Assembly (NCBI GenBank): GCA_032622095.1
Contig: CP136063.1
Coordinates: 8,783,814 to 8,847,813, forward strand
From: Siphonodentalium dalli
Taxonomy: Eukaryota > Mollusca > Scaphopoda > Gadilida > Siphonodentaliidae
Length of the DNA: 64,000 bases
Direction of reading: 5' to 3'
The notes under the pieces are model-generated. The model did no database searches. It saw only the letters and a program-made list of their open reading frames with translations, and was not told where the DNA came from. How positions within the stretch are numbered: the stretch's first letter is position 1; each line of letters opens with the position of its first letter. Below are positions 49,600 to 63,300 of the stretch, one piece after another. A program made the translations under genes and the position numbers.

Positions 49600-52500
49600 C
49601 ATCTAGTGCTCAATGCTGACTTGTCAGCTGATAATTTATCTATGTATAACGATCAACTAAAACATCTAGTGCTCAATGCTGACTTGTCGGCTGATAATTT
49701 ATCTATGTATAACGATCAACTAAAACATCTAGTGCTCAATGCTGACTTGTCGGTTGATAATTTATCTATGTATAACGATCAAATAAAACATCTAGTGCTC
49801 AATGCTGACTTGTCGGCTGATAATTTATCTATGTATAACGATCAACAATACATCTAGTGTTCAATGCTGACTTGTCGGCTGATAATTAATCTATGTATAA
49901 CGATCAACAATACATCTAGTGCTCATTGCTGACTTGTCGGCTGATAATTTATCTATGTATAACGATCAACTAAAACATCTAGTGCTCAATGCTGACTTGT
50001 CAGCTGATAATTTATCTATGTATAACGATCAACTAAAACATCTAGTGCTCAATGCTGACTTGTCGGTTAATAATTTATCTATGTATAACGATCAACTAAA
50101 ACATCTAGTGCTCAATGCTGACTTGTCGGCTGATAATTTATCTTTGCATAACGATCAACAATAACATCTAGTGCTCAATGCTGACTTGTCGGCTGATAAT
50201 TTATCTATGTATAACGATCAAATAAAACATCTAGTGCTCAATGCTGACTTGTCGGCTGATAATTTATCTATGTATAACGATCAACAATAACATCTAGTGC
50301 TCAATGCTGACTTGTCGGCTGATAATTTATCTTTGCATAACGATCAACAATAACATCTAGTGCTCAATGCTGACTTGTCGGCTGATAATTTATCTATGTA
50401 TAACGATCAACTAAAACATCTAGCGCTCAATGCTGACTTGTCACCTGATAATTTATCTATGTATAACGATCAACTAAAACATCTAGCGCTCAATGCTGAC
50501 TTGTCACCTGATAATTTATCTATGTATAACAATCAACTAAAACATCTAGTGCTCAATGCTGACTTGTCGGCTGATAATTTATCTATGTATAACGATCAAC
50601 TAAAACATCTAGTGCTCAATGCTGACTTGTCGGCTGATAATTTATCTATGTATAACGATCAACTAAAACATCTAGCGCTCAATGCTGACTTGTCGGCTGA
50701 TAATTTATCTATGTATAACGATCAACTAAAACATCTAGTGCTCAATGCTGACTTGTCGGCTGATAATTTATCTATGTATAACGATCAACTAAAACATCTA
50801 GCGCTCAATGCTGACTTGTCACCTGATAATTTATCTATGTATAACGATCAACTAAAACATCTAGTGCTCAATGCTGACTTGTCGGTTGATAATTTATCTA
50901 TGCATAACGATCAACTAAAAAAAAAGTGCTCAATGCTGACTTGTCGGTTGATAATTTATCTATGCATAACGATCAACTAAAACATCTAGTGCTCAATGCT
51001 GACTTGTCGGTTGATAATTTATCTATGTATAACGATCAACTAAAACATCTAGTGCTCAATGCTGACTTGTCGGCTGATAATTTATCTATGTATAACAATC
51101 AACTAAAACATCTAGTGCTCAATGCTGACTTGTCGGTTGATAATTTATCTATGTATAACGATCAACTAAAACATCTAGTACTCAATGCTGACTTGTCGGT
51201 TGATAATTTATCTATGTATAACGATCAAATAAAACATCTAGTGCTCAATGCTGACTTGTCGGCTGATAATTTATCTATGTATAACGATCAAATAAAACAT
51301 CTAGTGCTCAATGCTGACTTGTCGGCTGATAATTTATCTATGTATAACGATCAACTAAAACATCTAGTGCTCAATGCTGACTTGTCGGCTGATAATTTAT
51401 CTATGTATAACGATCAAATAAAACATCTAGTGCTCAATGCTGACTTGTCGGCTGATAATTTATCTATGTATAACGATCAAATAAAACATCTAGTGCTCAA
51501 TGCTGACTTGTCGGCTGATAATTTATCTATGTATAACGATCAAATAAAACATCTAGTGCTCAATGCTGACTTGTCGGCTGATAATTTATCTATGTATAAC
51601 GATCAACTAAAACATCTAGTGCTCAATGCTGACTTGTCGGCTGATAATTTATCTATGTATAACGATCAAATAAAACATCTAGTGCTCAATGCTGACTTGT
51701 CGGCTGATAATTTATCTATGTATAACGATCAACTAAAACATCTAGTGCTCAATGCTGACTTGTCGGTTGATAATTTATCTATGCATAACGATCAACAATA
51801 ACATCTAGTGCTCAATGCTGACTTGTCGGCTGATAATTTATCTATGCATAACGATCAAATAAAACATCTAGTGCTCAATGCTGACTTGTCGGCTGATAAT
51901 TTATCTATGTATAACGATCAAATAAAACATCTAGTGCTCAATGCTGACTTGTCGGCTGATAATTAATCTATGCATAACGATCAACTATAACATCTAGTGC
52001 TCAATGCTGACTTGTCGGTTGATAATTTATCTATGTATAACGATCAAATAAAACATCTAGTGCTCAATGCTGACTTGTCGGCTGATAATTAATCTATGCA
52101 TAACGATCAACTATAACATCTAGTGCTCAATGCTGACTTGTCGGTTGATAATTTATCTATGCATAACAATCAACTAAAACATCTAGTGCTCAATGCTGAC
52201 TTGTCGGTTGATAATTTATCTATGTATAACGATCAACTAAAACATCTAGTGCTCAATGCTGACTTGTCGGCTGATAATTTATCTATGCATAATGATCAAC
52301 AAAAACATCTAGTGCTCAATGCTGACTTGTCAGCTGATAATTTATCTATGTATAACGATCAACTAAAACATCTAGTGCTCAATGCTGACTTGTCGGCTGA
52401 TAATTTATCTATGTATAACGATCAACTAAAACATCTAGTGCTCAATGCTGACTTGTCGGTTGATAATTTATCTATGTATAACGATCAACTAAAACATCTA

Positions 52501-54200
52501 GTGCTCAATGCTGACTTGTCGGTTGATAATTTATCTATGTATAACGATCAAATAAAACATCTAGTGCTCAATGCTGACTTGTCGGCTGATAATTTATCTA
52601 TGCATAATGATCAACAAAAACATCTAGTGCTCAATGCTGACTTGTCAGCTGATAATTTATCTATGTATAACGATCAACTAAAACATCTAGTGCTCAATGC
52701 TGACTTGTCGGCTGATAATTTATCTATGTATAACGATCAACTAAAACATCTAGTGCTCAATGCTGACTTGTCGGCTGATAATTTATCTATGCATAATGAT
52801 CAACAAAAACATCTAGTGCTCAATGCTGACTTGTCAGCTGATAATTTATCTATGTATAACGATCAACTAAAACATCTAGTGCTCAATGCTGACTTGTCGG
52901 CTGATAATTTATCTATGTATAACGATCAACTAAAACATCTAGTGCTCAATGCTGACTTGTCGGTTGATAATTTATCTATGTATAACGATCAACTAAAACA
53001 TCTAGTGCTCAATGCTGACTTGTCGGTTGATAATTTATCTATGTATAACGATCAAATAAAACATCTAGTGCTCAATGCTGACTTGTCGGCTGATAATTTA
53101 TCTATGTATAACGATCAACAATACATCTAGTGTTCAATGCTGACTTGTCGGCTGATAATTAATCTATGTATAACGATCAACAATACATCTAGTGCTCATT
53201 GCTGACTTGTCGGCTGATAATTTATCTATGTATAACGATCAACTAAAACATCTAGTGCTCAATGCTGACTTGTCAGCTGATAATTTATCTATGTATAACG
53301 ATCAACTAAAACATCTAGTGCTCAATGCTGACTTGTCGGTTAATAATTTATCTATGTATAACGATCAACTAAAACATCTAGTGCTCAATGCTGACTTGTC
53401 GGCTGATAATTTATCTTTGCATAACGATCAACAATAACATCTAGTGCTCAATGCTGACTTGTCGGCTGATAATTTATCTATGTATAACGATCAAATAAAA
53501 CATCTAGTGCTCAATGCTGACTTGTCGGCTGATAATTTATCTATGTATAACGATCAACAATAACATCTAGTGCTCAATGCTGACTTGTCGGCTGATAATT
53601 TATCTTTGCATAACGATCAACAATAACATCTAGTGCTCAATGCTGACTTGTCGGCTGATAATTTATCTATGTATAACGATCAACTAAAACATCTAGCGCT
53701 CAATGCTGACTTGTCACCTGATAATTTATCTATGTATAACGATCAACTAAAACATCTAGCGCTCAATGCTGACTTGTCGGCTGATAATTTATCTATGTAT
53801 AACGATCAACTAAAACATCTAGTGCTCAATGCTGACTTGTCGGCTGATAATTTATCTATGTATAACGATCAACTAAAACATCTAGCGCTCAATGCTGACT
53901 TGTCGGCTGATAATTTATCTATGTATAACGATCAACTAAAACATCTAGTGCTCAATGCTGACTTGTCGGCTGATAATTTATCTATGTATAACGATCAACT
54001 AAAACATCTAGCGCTCAATGCTGACTTGTCACCTGATAATTTATCTATGTATAACGATCAACTAAAACATCTAGTGCTCAATGCTGACTTGTCGGTTGAT
54101 AATTTATCTATGCATAACGATCAACTAAAAAAAAAGTGCTCAATGCTGACTTGTCGGTTGATAATTTATCTATGCATAACGATCAACTAAAACATCTAGT
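49600..54200. repeat. 3.3-kb duplication inside the satellite
   Basis: About 49.7-50.98 kb recurs at about 53.0-54.2 kb, offset 3273 bp (52 units minus 3 bases) and 3210 bp after the loss of one unit. Both copies share GCTCATTGCTGAC, GGTTAATAATTTATC, TTATCTTTGCATAAC, the TCACCTGAT variants and the A-run junction CTAAAAAAAAAGTGCTC (50915 and 54124). Confidence 0.8.
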
Positions 54201-55399
54201 GCTCAATGCTGACTTGTCGGTTGATAATTTATCTATGTATAACGATCAACTAAAACATCTAGTGCTCAATGCTGACTTGTCGGTTGATAATTTATCTATG
54301 TATAACGATCAACAAAAACATCTAGCGCTCAATGCTGACTTGTCGGCTGATAATTTATCTATGTATAACGATCAACTAAAACATCTAGTGCTCAATGCTG
54401 ACTTGTCGGTTGATAATTTATCTATGCATAACGATCAACTAAAACATCTAGTGCTCAATGCTGACTTGTCGGTTGATAATTTATCTATGTATAACGATCA
54501 ACAATACATCTAGTGCTCAATGCTGACTTGTCGGTTGATAATTTATCTATGTATAACGATCAACAATACATCTAGTGCTCAATGCTGACTTGTCGGTTGA
54601 TAATTTATCTATGTATAACGATCAACTAAAACATCTAGTGCTCAATGCTGACTTGTCGGCTGATAATTTATCTATGTATAACGATCAACTAAAACATCTA
54701 GTGCTCAATGCTGACTTGTCGGTTGATAATTTATCTATGTATAACGATCAACTAAAACATCTAGTGCTCAATGCTGACTTGTCGGCTGATAATTTATCTA
54801 TGCATAACGATCAAATAAAACATCTAGTGCTCAATGCTGACTTGTCGGCTGATAATTTATCTATGTATAACGATCAATTAAAACATCTAGTGCTCAATGC
54901 TGACTTGTCGGCTGATAATTTATCTATGTATAACGATCAACTAAAACATCTAGTGCTCAATGCTGACTTGTCGGTTGATAATTTATCTATGTATAACGAT
55001 CAACAATACATCTAGTGCTCAATGCTGACTTGTCGGCTGATAATTTATCTATGCATAACAATCAACTATACATCTAGTGCTCAATGCTGACTTGTCGGCT
55101 GATAATTTATCTATGTATAACGACCAACTAAAACATCTAGTGCTCAATGCTGACTTGTCGGCTGATAATTTATCTATGTATAACGATCAACTATAACATC
55201 TAGTGCTCAATGCTGACTTGTCGGCTGATAATTAATCTATGCATAACGATGAACTAAAACATCTAGTGCTCAATGCTGACTTGTCGGTTGATAATTTATC
55301 TATGCATAACGATCAACTAAAACATCTAGCGCTCAATGCTGACTTGTCGGCTGATAATTAATCTATGTATAACGATCAACAAAACATCTAGTGCTCAAT

Positions 55400-58300
55400 G
55401 CTGACTTGTCGGCTGATAATTAATCTATGCATAACGATCAACTAAAACATCTAGTGCTCAATGCTGATTTGTCAGCTGATAATTTATCTATGTATAACGA
55501 TCAATTAAAACATCTAGTGCTCAATGCTGACTTGTCGGCTGATAATTTATCTATGTATAACGATCAACTAAAACATCTAGCGCTCAATGCTGACTTGTCG
55601 GCTGATAATTTATCTATGTATAACGATCAACTAAAACATCTAGTGCTCAATGCTGACTTGTCGGTTGATAATTTATCTATGCATAACGATCAACTAAAAC
55701 ATCTAGTGCTCAATGCTGACTTGTCGGCTGATAATTAATCTATGCATAACGATCAACTAAAACATCTAGTGCTCAATGCTGACTTGTCGGCTGATGATAA
55801 TTTATCTATGCATAACGATCAACTAAAACATCTAGTGCTCAATGCTGACATGTCGGCTGATAATTAATCTATGTATAACGATCAAATAAAACATCTAGTG
55901 CTAAATGCTGACTTGTCGGTTGATAATTTATCTATGTATAACGATCAAATAAAACATCTAGTGCTCAATGCTGACTTGTCGGCTGATAATTAATCTATGT
56001 ATAACGATCAAATAAAACATCTAGTGCTCAATGCTGACTTGTCGGTTGATAATTTATCTATGTATAACGATCAACTAAAACATCTAGTGCTCAATGCTGA
56101 CTTGTCGGCTGATAATTTATCTATGTATAACGATCAATTAAAACATCTAGTGCTCAATGCTGACTTGTCGGCTGATAATTAATCTATGTATAACGATCAA
56201 CTAAAACATCTAGTGCTCAATGCTGACTTGTCGGCTGATAATTTATCTATGTATAACGATCAATTAAAACATCTAGTGCTCAATGCTGACTTGTCGGCTG
56301 ATAATTAATCTATGTATAACGATCAACAATAACATCTAGTGCTCAATGCTGACTTGTCGGTTGATAATTTATCTATGCATAACGATCAACTAAAACATCT
56401 AGTGCTCAATGCTGACTTGTCGGCTGATAATTAATCTATGTATAACGATCAACAATAACATCTAGTGCTCAATGCTGACTTGTCGGCTGATAATTTATCT
56501 ATGCATAACGATCAACTAAAACATCTAGTGCTCAATGCTGACTTGTCGGTTGATAATTTATCTATGTATAACGATCAACTAAAACATCTAGTGCTCAATG
56601 CTGACTTGTCGGTTGATAATTTATCTATGTATAACGATCAAATAAAACATCTAGTGCTCAATGCTGACTTGTCGGTTGATAATTTATCTATGTATAACGA
56701 TCAAATAAAACATCTAGTGCTCAATGCTGACTTGTCGGCTGATAATTTATCTATGCATAACGACCAACAATACATCTAGTGCTCAATGCTGACTTGTCGG
56801 CTGATAATTTATCTATGTATAACGATCAAATAAAACATCTAGTGCTCAATGCTGACTTGTCGGTTGATAATTTATCTATGCATAACGATCAACAATAACA
56901 TCTAGTGCTCAATGCTGACTTGTCGGTTGATAATTTATCTATGTATAACGATCAACTAAAACATCTAGTGCTCAATGCTGACTTGTCGGTTGATAATTTA
57001 TCTATGCATAACGATCAACTAAAACATCTAGTGCTCAATGCTGACTTGTCGGTTGATAATTTATCTATGTATAACGATCAACTAAAACATCTAGTGCTCA
57101 ATGCTGACTTGTCGGTTGATAATTTATCTATGCATAACGATCAACTAAAACATCTAGTGCTCAATGCTGACTTGTCGGTTGATAATTTATCTATGTATAA
57201 CGATCAACTAAAACATCTAGTGCTCAATGCTGACTTGTCGGCTGATAATTTATCTATGTATAACGACCAACAATACATCTAGTGCTCAATGCTGAATTGT
57301 CGGTTGATAATTTATCTATGTATAACGATCAACTAAAACATCTAGTGCTCAATGCTGACTTGTCGGCTGATAATTTATCTATGTATAACGATCAACTAAA
57401 ACATCTAGCGCTCAATGCTGACTTGTCGGCTGATAATTTATCTATGTATAACGATCAACTAAAACATCTAGTGCTCAATGCTGACTTGTCGGCTGATAAT
57501 TTATCTATGCATAACGATCAACTAAAACATCTAGCGCTCAATGCTGACTTGTCGGTTGATAATTAATCTATGCATAACGATCGAATAAAACATCTAGTGC
57601 TCAATGCTGACTTGTCGGCTGATAATTTATCTATGCATAACGATCAACAATAACATCTAGTGCTCAATGCTGACTTGTCGGCTGATAATTTATCTATGCA
57701 TAACGATCAACAATAACATCTAGTAATCAATGCTGACTTGTCGGCTGATAATTTATCTATGTATAACGATCAACTAAAACATCTAGTGCTCAATGCTGAC
57801 TTGTCGGCTGATAATTAATCTATGTATAACGATCAACTAAAACATCTAGTGCTCAATGCTGACTTGTCGGCTGATAATTTATCTATGTATAACGATCAAC
57901 AATACATCTAGTGCTCAATGCTGACTTGTCGGTTGATAATTAATCTATGTATAACGATCAACTAAAACATCTAGTGCTCAATGGTGACTTGTCGGCTGAT
58001 AATTAATCTATGTATAACGATCAACTAAAACATCTAGTGCTCAATGCTGACTTGTCGGTTGATAATTTATCTATGTATAACGATCAACTAAAACATCTAG
58101 TGCTCAATGCTGACTTGTCGGCTGATAATTTATCTATGTATAACGATCAACTAAAACATCTAGTGCTCAATGCTGACTTGTCGGCTGATAATTTATCTAT
58201 GCATAACAATCAACTAAAACATCTAGTGCTCAATGCTGACTTGTCGGCTGATAATTAATCTATGTATAACGATCAAATAAAACATCTAGTGCTCAATGCT

Positions 58301-61300
58301 GACTTGTCGGTTGATAATTTATCTATGTATAACGATCAAATAAAACATCTAGTGCTCAATGCTGACTTGTCGGTTGATAATTTATCTATGTATAACGATC
58401 AACTAAAACATCTAGTGCTCAAAGCTGACTTGTCGGCTGATAATTTATCTATGTATAACGATCAACAATACATCTAGTGCTCAATGCTGACTTGTCGGCT
58501 GATAATTTATCTATGCATAACGATCAACAGTACATCTAGTGCTCAATGCTGACTTGTCGGCTGATAATTTATCTATGTATAACGATCAACTATACATCTA
58601 GTGCTCAATGCTGACTTGTCGGCTGATAATTAATCTATGCATAACGATCGAATAAAACATCTAGTGCTCAATGCTGACTTGTCGGCTGATAATTTATCTA
58701 TGCATAACGATCAACAATAACATCTAGTGCTCAATGCTGACTTGTCGGCTGATAATTTATCTATGCATAACGATCAACAATAACATCTAGTGATCAATGC
58801 TGACTTGTCGGCTGATAATTTATCTATGTATAACGATCAACTAAAACATCTAGTGCTCAATGCTGACTTGTCCGCTGATAATTAATCTATGTATAACGAT
58901 CAACAATACATCTAGTGCTCAATGCTGACTTGTCGGTTGATAATTAATCTATGTATAACGATCAACTAAAACATCTAATGCTCAATGGTGACTTGTCGGC
59001 TGATAATTAATCTATGTATAACGATCAACTAAAACATCTAGTGCTCAATGCTGACTTGTCGGTTGATAATTTATCTATGTATAACGATCAACTAAAACAT
59101 CTAGTGCTCAATGCTGACTTGTCGGTTGATAATTTATCTATGTATAACGATCAAATAAAACATCTAGTGCTCAATGCTGACTTGTCGGTTGATAATTTAT
59201 CTATGTATAACGATCAACAAAACATCTAGTGCTCAATGCTGACTTGTCGGCTGATAATTTATCTATGTATAACGATCAACTAAAACATCTAGTGCTCAAT
59301 GCTGACTTGTCGGCTGATAATTTATCTATGTATAACGATCAACTAAAACATCTAGTGCTCAATGCTGACTTGTCGGCTGATAATTTATCTATGTATAACG
59401 ATCAACTAAAACATCTAGCGCTCAATGCTGACTTGTCGGCTGATAATTTATCTATGTATAACGATCAACAAAACATCTAGTGCTCAATGCTGACTTGTCG
59501 GCTGATAATTTATCTATGTATAACGATCAACTAAAACATCTAGCGCTCAATGCTGACTTGTCGGCTGATAATTTATCTATGTATAACGATCAACAAAACA
59601 TCTAGTGCTCAATGCTGACTTGTCGGCTGATAATTTATCTATGTATAACAATCAACTAAAACATCTAGTGCTCAATGCTGACTTGTCAGCTGATAATTTA
59701 TCTATGTATAACAATCAACTAAAACATCTAGTGCTCAATGCTGACTTGTCGGCTGATAATTTATCTATGTATAACGACCAACAATACATCTAGTGCTCAA
59801 TGCTGACTTGTCGGCTGATAATTTATCTATGTATAACGATCAACTAAAACATCTAGCGCTCAATGCTGACTTGTCGGTTGATAATTAATCTATGTATAAC
59901 GATCAAATAAAACATCTAGTGCTCAATGCTGACTTGTCGGTTGATAATTTATCTATGTATAACGATCAAATAAAACATCTAGTGCTCAATGCTGACTTGT
60001 CGGTTGATAATTTATCTATGTATAACGATCAACAAAACATCTAGTGCTCAATGCTGACTTGTCGGCTGATAATTTATCTATGTATAACGATCAACTAAAA
60101 CATCTAGTGCTCAATGCTGACTTGTCGGCTGATAATTTATCTATGTATAACGATCAACAAAACATCTAGTGCTCAATGCTGACTTGTCAGCTGATAATTT
60201 ATCTATGCATAACGATCAACTAAAACATCTAGCGCTCAATGCTGACTTGTCGGCTGATAATTAATCTATGCATAACGATCAACTAAAACATCTAGTGCTC
60301 AATGCTGACTTGTCGGCTGATAATTTATCTATGTATAACGATCAACTAAAACATCTAGTGCTCAATGCTGATTTGTCAGCTGATAATTTATCTATGTATA
60401 ACGATCAATTAAAACATCTAGTGCTCAATGCTGACTTGTCGGCTGATAATTTATCTATGTATAACGATCAACTAAAACATCTAGCGCTCAATGCTGACTT
60501 GTCGGCTGATAATTTATCTATGTATAACGATCAACTAAAACATCTAGTGCTCAATGCTGACTTGTCGGCTGATAATTAATCTATGCATAACGATCAACTA
60601 AAACATCTAGTGCTCAATGCTGACTTGTCGGCTGATGATAATTTATCTATGTATAACGATCAAATAAAACATCTAGTGCTCAATGCTGACTTGTCGGTTG
60701 ATAATTTATCTATGTATAACGATCAAATAAAACATCTAGTGCTCAATGCTGACTTGTCGGCTGATAATTTATCTATGTATAACGATCAATTAAAACATCT
60801 AGTGCTCAATGCTGACTTGTCGGCTGATAATTAATCTATGTATAACGATCAACAATAACATCTAGTGCTCAATGCTGACTTGTCGGTTGATAATTTATCT
60901 ATGCATAACGATCAACTAAAACATCTAGTGCTCAATGCTGACTTGTCGGCTGATAATTAATCTATGTATAACGATCAACAATAACATCTAGTGCTCAATG
61001 CTGACTTGTCGGCTGATAATTTATCTATGCATAACGATCAACTAAAACATCTAGTGCTCAATGCTGACTTGTCGGTTGATAATTTATCTATGTATAACGA
61101 TCAACTAAAACATCTAGTGCTCAATGCTGACTTGTCGGTTGATAATTTATCTATGTATAACGATCAAATAAAACATCTAGTGCTCAATGCTGACTTGTCG
61201 GTTGATAATTTATCTATGTATAACGATCAACAATACATCTAGTGCTCAATGCTGACTTGTCGGCTGATAATTTATCTATGTATAACGATCAACAAAACAT

Positions 61301-63300
61301 CTAGTGCTCAATGCTGACTTGTCGGTTGATAATTTATCTATGTATAACGATCAACTAAAACATCTAGTGCTCAATGCTGACTTGTCGGCTGATAATTTAT
61401 CTATGTATAACGATCAACAATACATCTAGTGCTCAATGCTGACTTGTCGGTTGATAATTTATCTATGTATAACGATCAACTAAAACATCTAGTGCTCAAT
61501 GCTGACTTGTCGGCTGATAATTTATCTATGTATAACGATCAACTAAAACATCTAGCGCTCAATGCTGACTTGTCGGCTGATAATTTATCTATGTATAACG
61601 ATCAACTAAAACATCTAGTGCTCAATGCTGACTTGTCGGCTGATAATTTATCTATGCATAACGATCAACTAAAACATCTAGTGCTCAATGCTGACTTGTC
61701 GGCTGATAATTTATCTATGCATAACGATCAACTAAAACATCTAGCGCTCAATGCTGACTTGTCGGTTGATAATTAATCTATGCATAACGATCGAATAAAA
61801 CATCTAGTGCTCAATGCTGACTTGTCGGCTGATAATTTATCTATGCATAACGATCAACAATAACATCTAGTGCTCAATGCTGACTTGTCGGCTGATAATT
61901 TATCTATGCATAACGATCAACAATAACATCTAGTAATCAATGCTGACTTGTCGGCTGATAATTTATCTATGTATAACGATCAACTAAAACATCTAGTGCT
62001 CAATGCTGACTTGTCCGCTGATAATTAATCTATGTATAACGATCAACAATACATCTAGTGCTCAATGCTGACTTGTCGGTTGATAATTAATCTATGTATA
62101 ACGATCAACTAAAACATCTAGTGCTCAATGGTGACTTGTCGGCTGATAATTAATCTATGTATAACGATCAACTAAAACATCTAGTGCTCAATGCTGACTT
62201 GTCGGTTGATAATTTATCTATGTATAACGATCAACTAAAACATCTAGTGCTCAATGCTGACTTGTCGGCTGATAATTTATCTATGTATAACGATCAAATA
62301 AAACATCTAGTGCTCAATGCTGACTTGTCGGTTGATAATTTATCTATGTATAACGATCAAATAAAACATCTAGTGCTCAATGCTGACTTGTCGGTTGATA
62401 ATTTATCTATGTATAACGATCAACAATACATCTAGTGCTCAATGCTGACTTGTCGGCTGATAATTTATCTATGCATAACGATCAACAGTACATCTAGTGC
62501 TCAATGCTGACTTGTCGGCTGATAATTTATCTATGTATAACGATCAACTAAAACATCTAGTGCTCGATGCTGACTTGTCGGCTGATAATTAATCTATGCA
62601 TAACGATCGAATAAAACATCTAGTGCTCGATGCTGACTTGTCGGCTGATAATTAATCTATGCATAACGATCGAATAAAACATCTAGTGCTCAATGCTGAC
62701 TTGTCGGCTGATAATTAATCTATGCATAACGATCGAATAAAACATCTAGTGCTCAATGCTGACTTGTCGGCTGATAATTTATCTATGCATAACGATCAAC
62801 AATAACATCTAGTGCTCAATGCTGACTTGTCGGCTGATAATTTATCTATGCATAACGATCAACAATAACATCTAGTGATCAATGCTGACTTGTCGGTTGA
62901 TAATTTATCTATGTATAACGATCAACTAAAACATCTAGTGCTCAATGCTGACTTGTCCGCTGATAATTAATCTATGTATAACGATCAACAATACATCTAG
63001 TGCTCAATGCTGACTTGTCGGTTGATAATTAATCTATGTATAACGATCAACTAAAACATCTAGTGCTCAATGGTGACTTGTCGGCTGATAATTAATCTAT
63101 GTATAACGATCAACTAAAACATCTAGCGCTCAATGCTGACTTGTCGGTTGATAATTTATCTATGTATAACGATCAACTAAAACATCTAGTGCTCAATGCT
63201 GACTTGTCGGTTGATAATTTATCTATGTATAACGATCAACTAAAACATCTAGTGCTCAATGCTGACTTGTCGGCTGATAATTAATCTATGTATAACGATC
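55400..63300. repeat. 4.1-4.8-kb and 1-kb duplications inside the satellite
   Basis: Order around 57.28-58.4 kb recurs around 61.43-62.4 kb (offset 4147-4210 bp). GCTGATGATAATTTATC, a 3-bp insertion, occurs at about 55790 and 60633 (offset about 4843). The GCTCAATGGTGACTTG marker recurs at about 57978, 58982, 62123 and 63067, giving secondary steps of about 0.94-1.0 kb. Confidence 0.7.
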
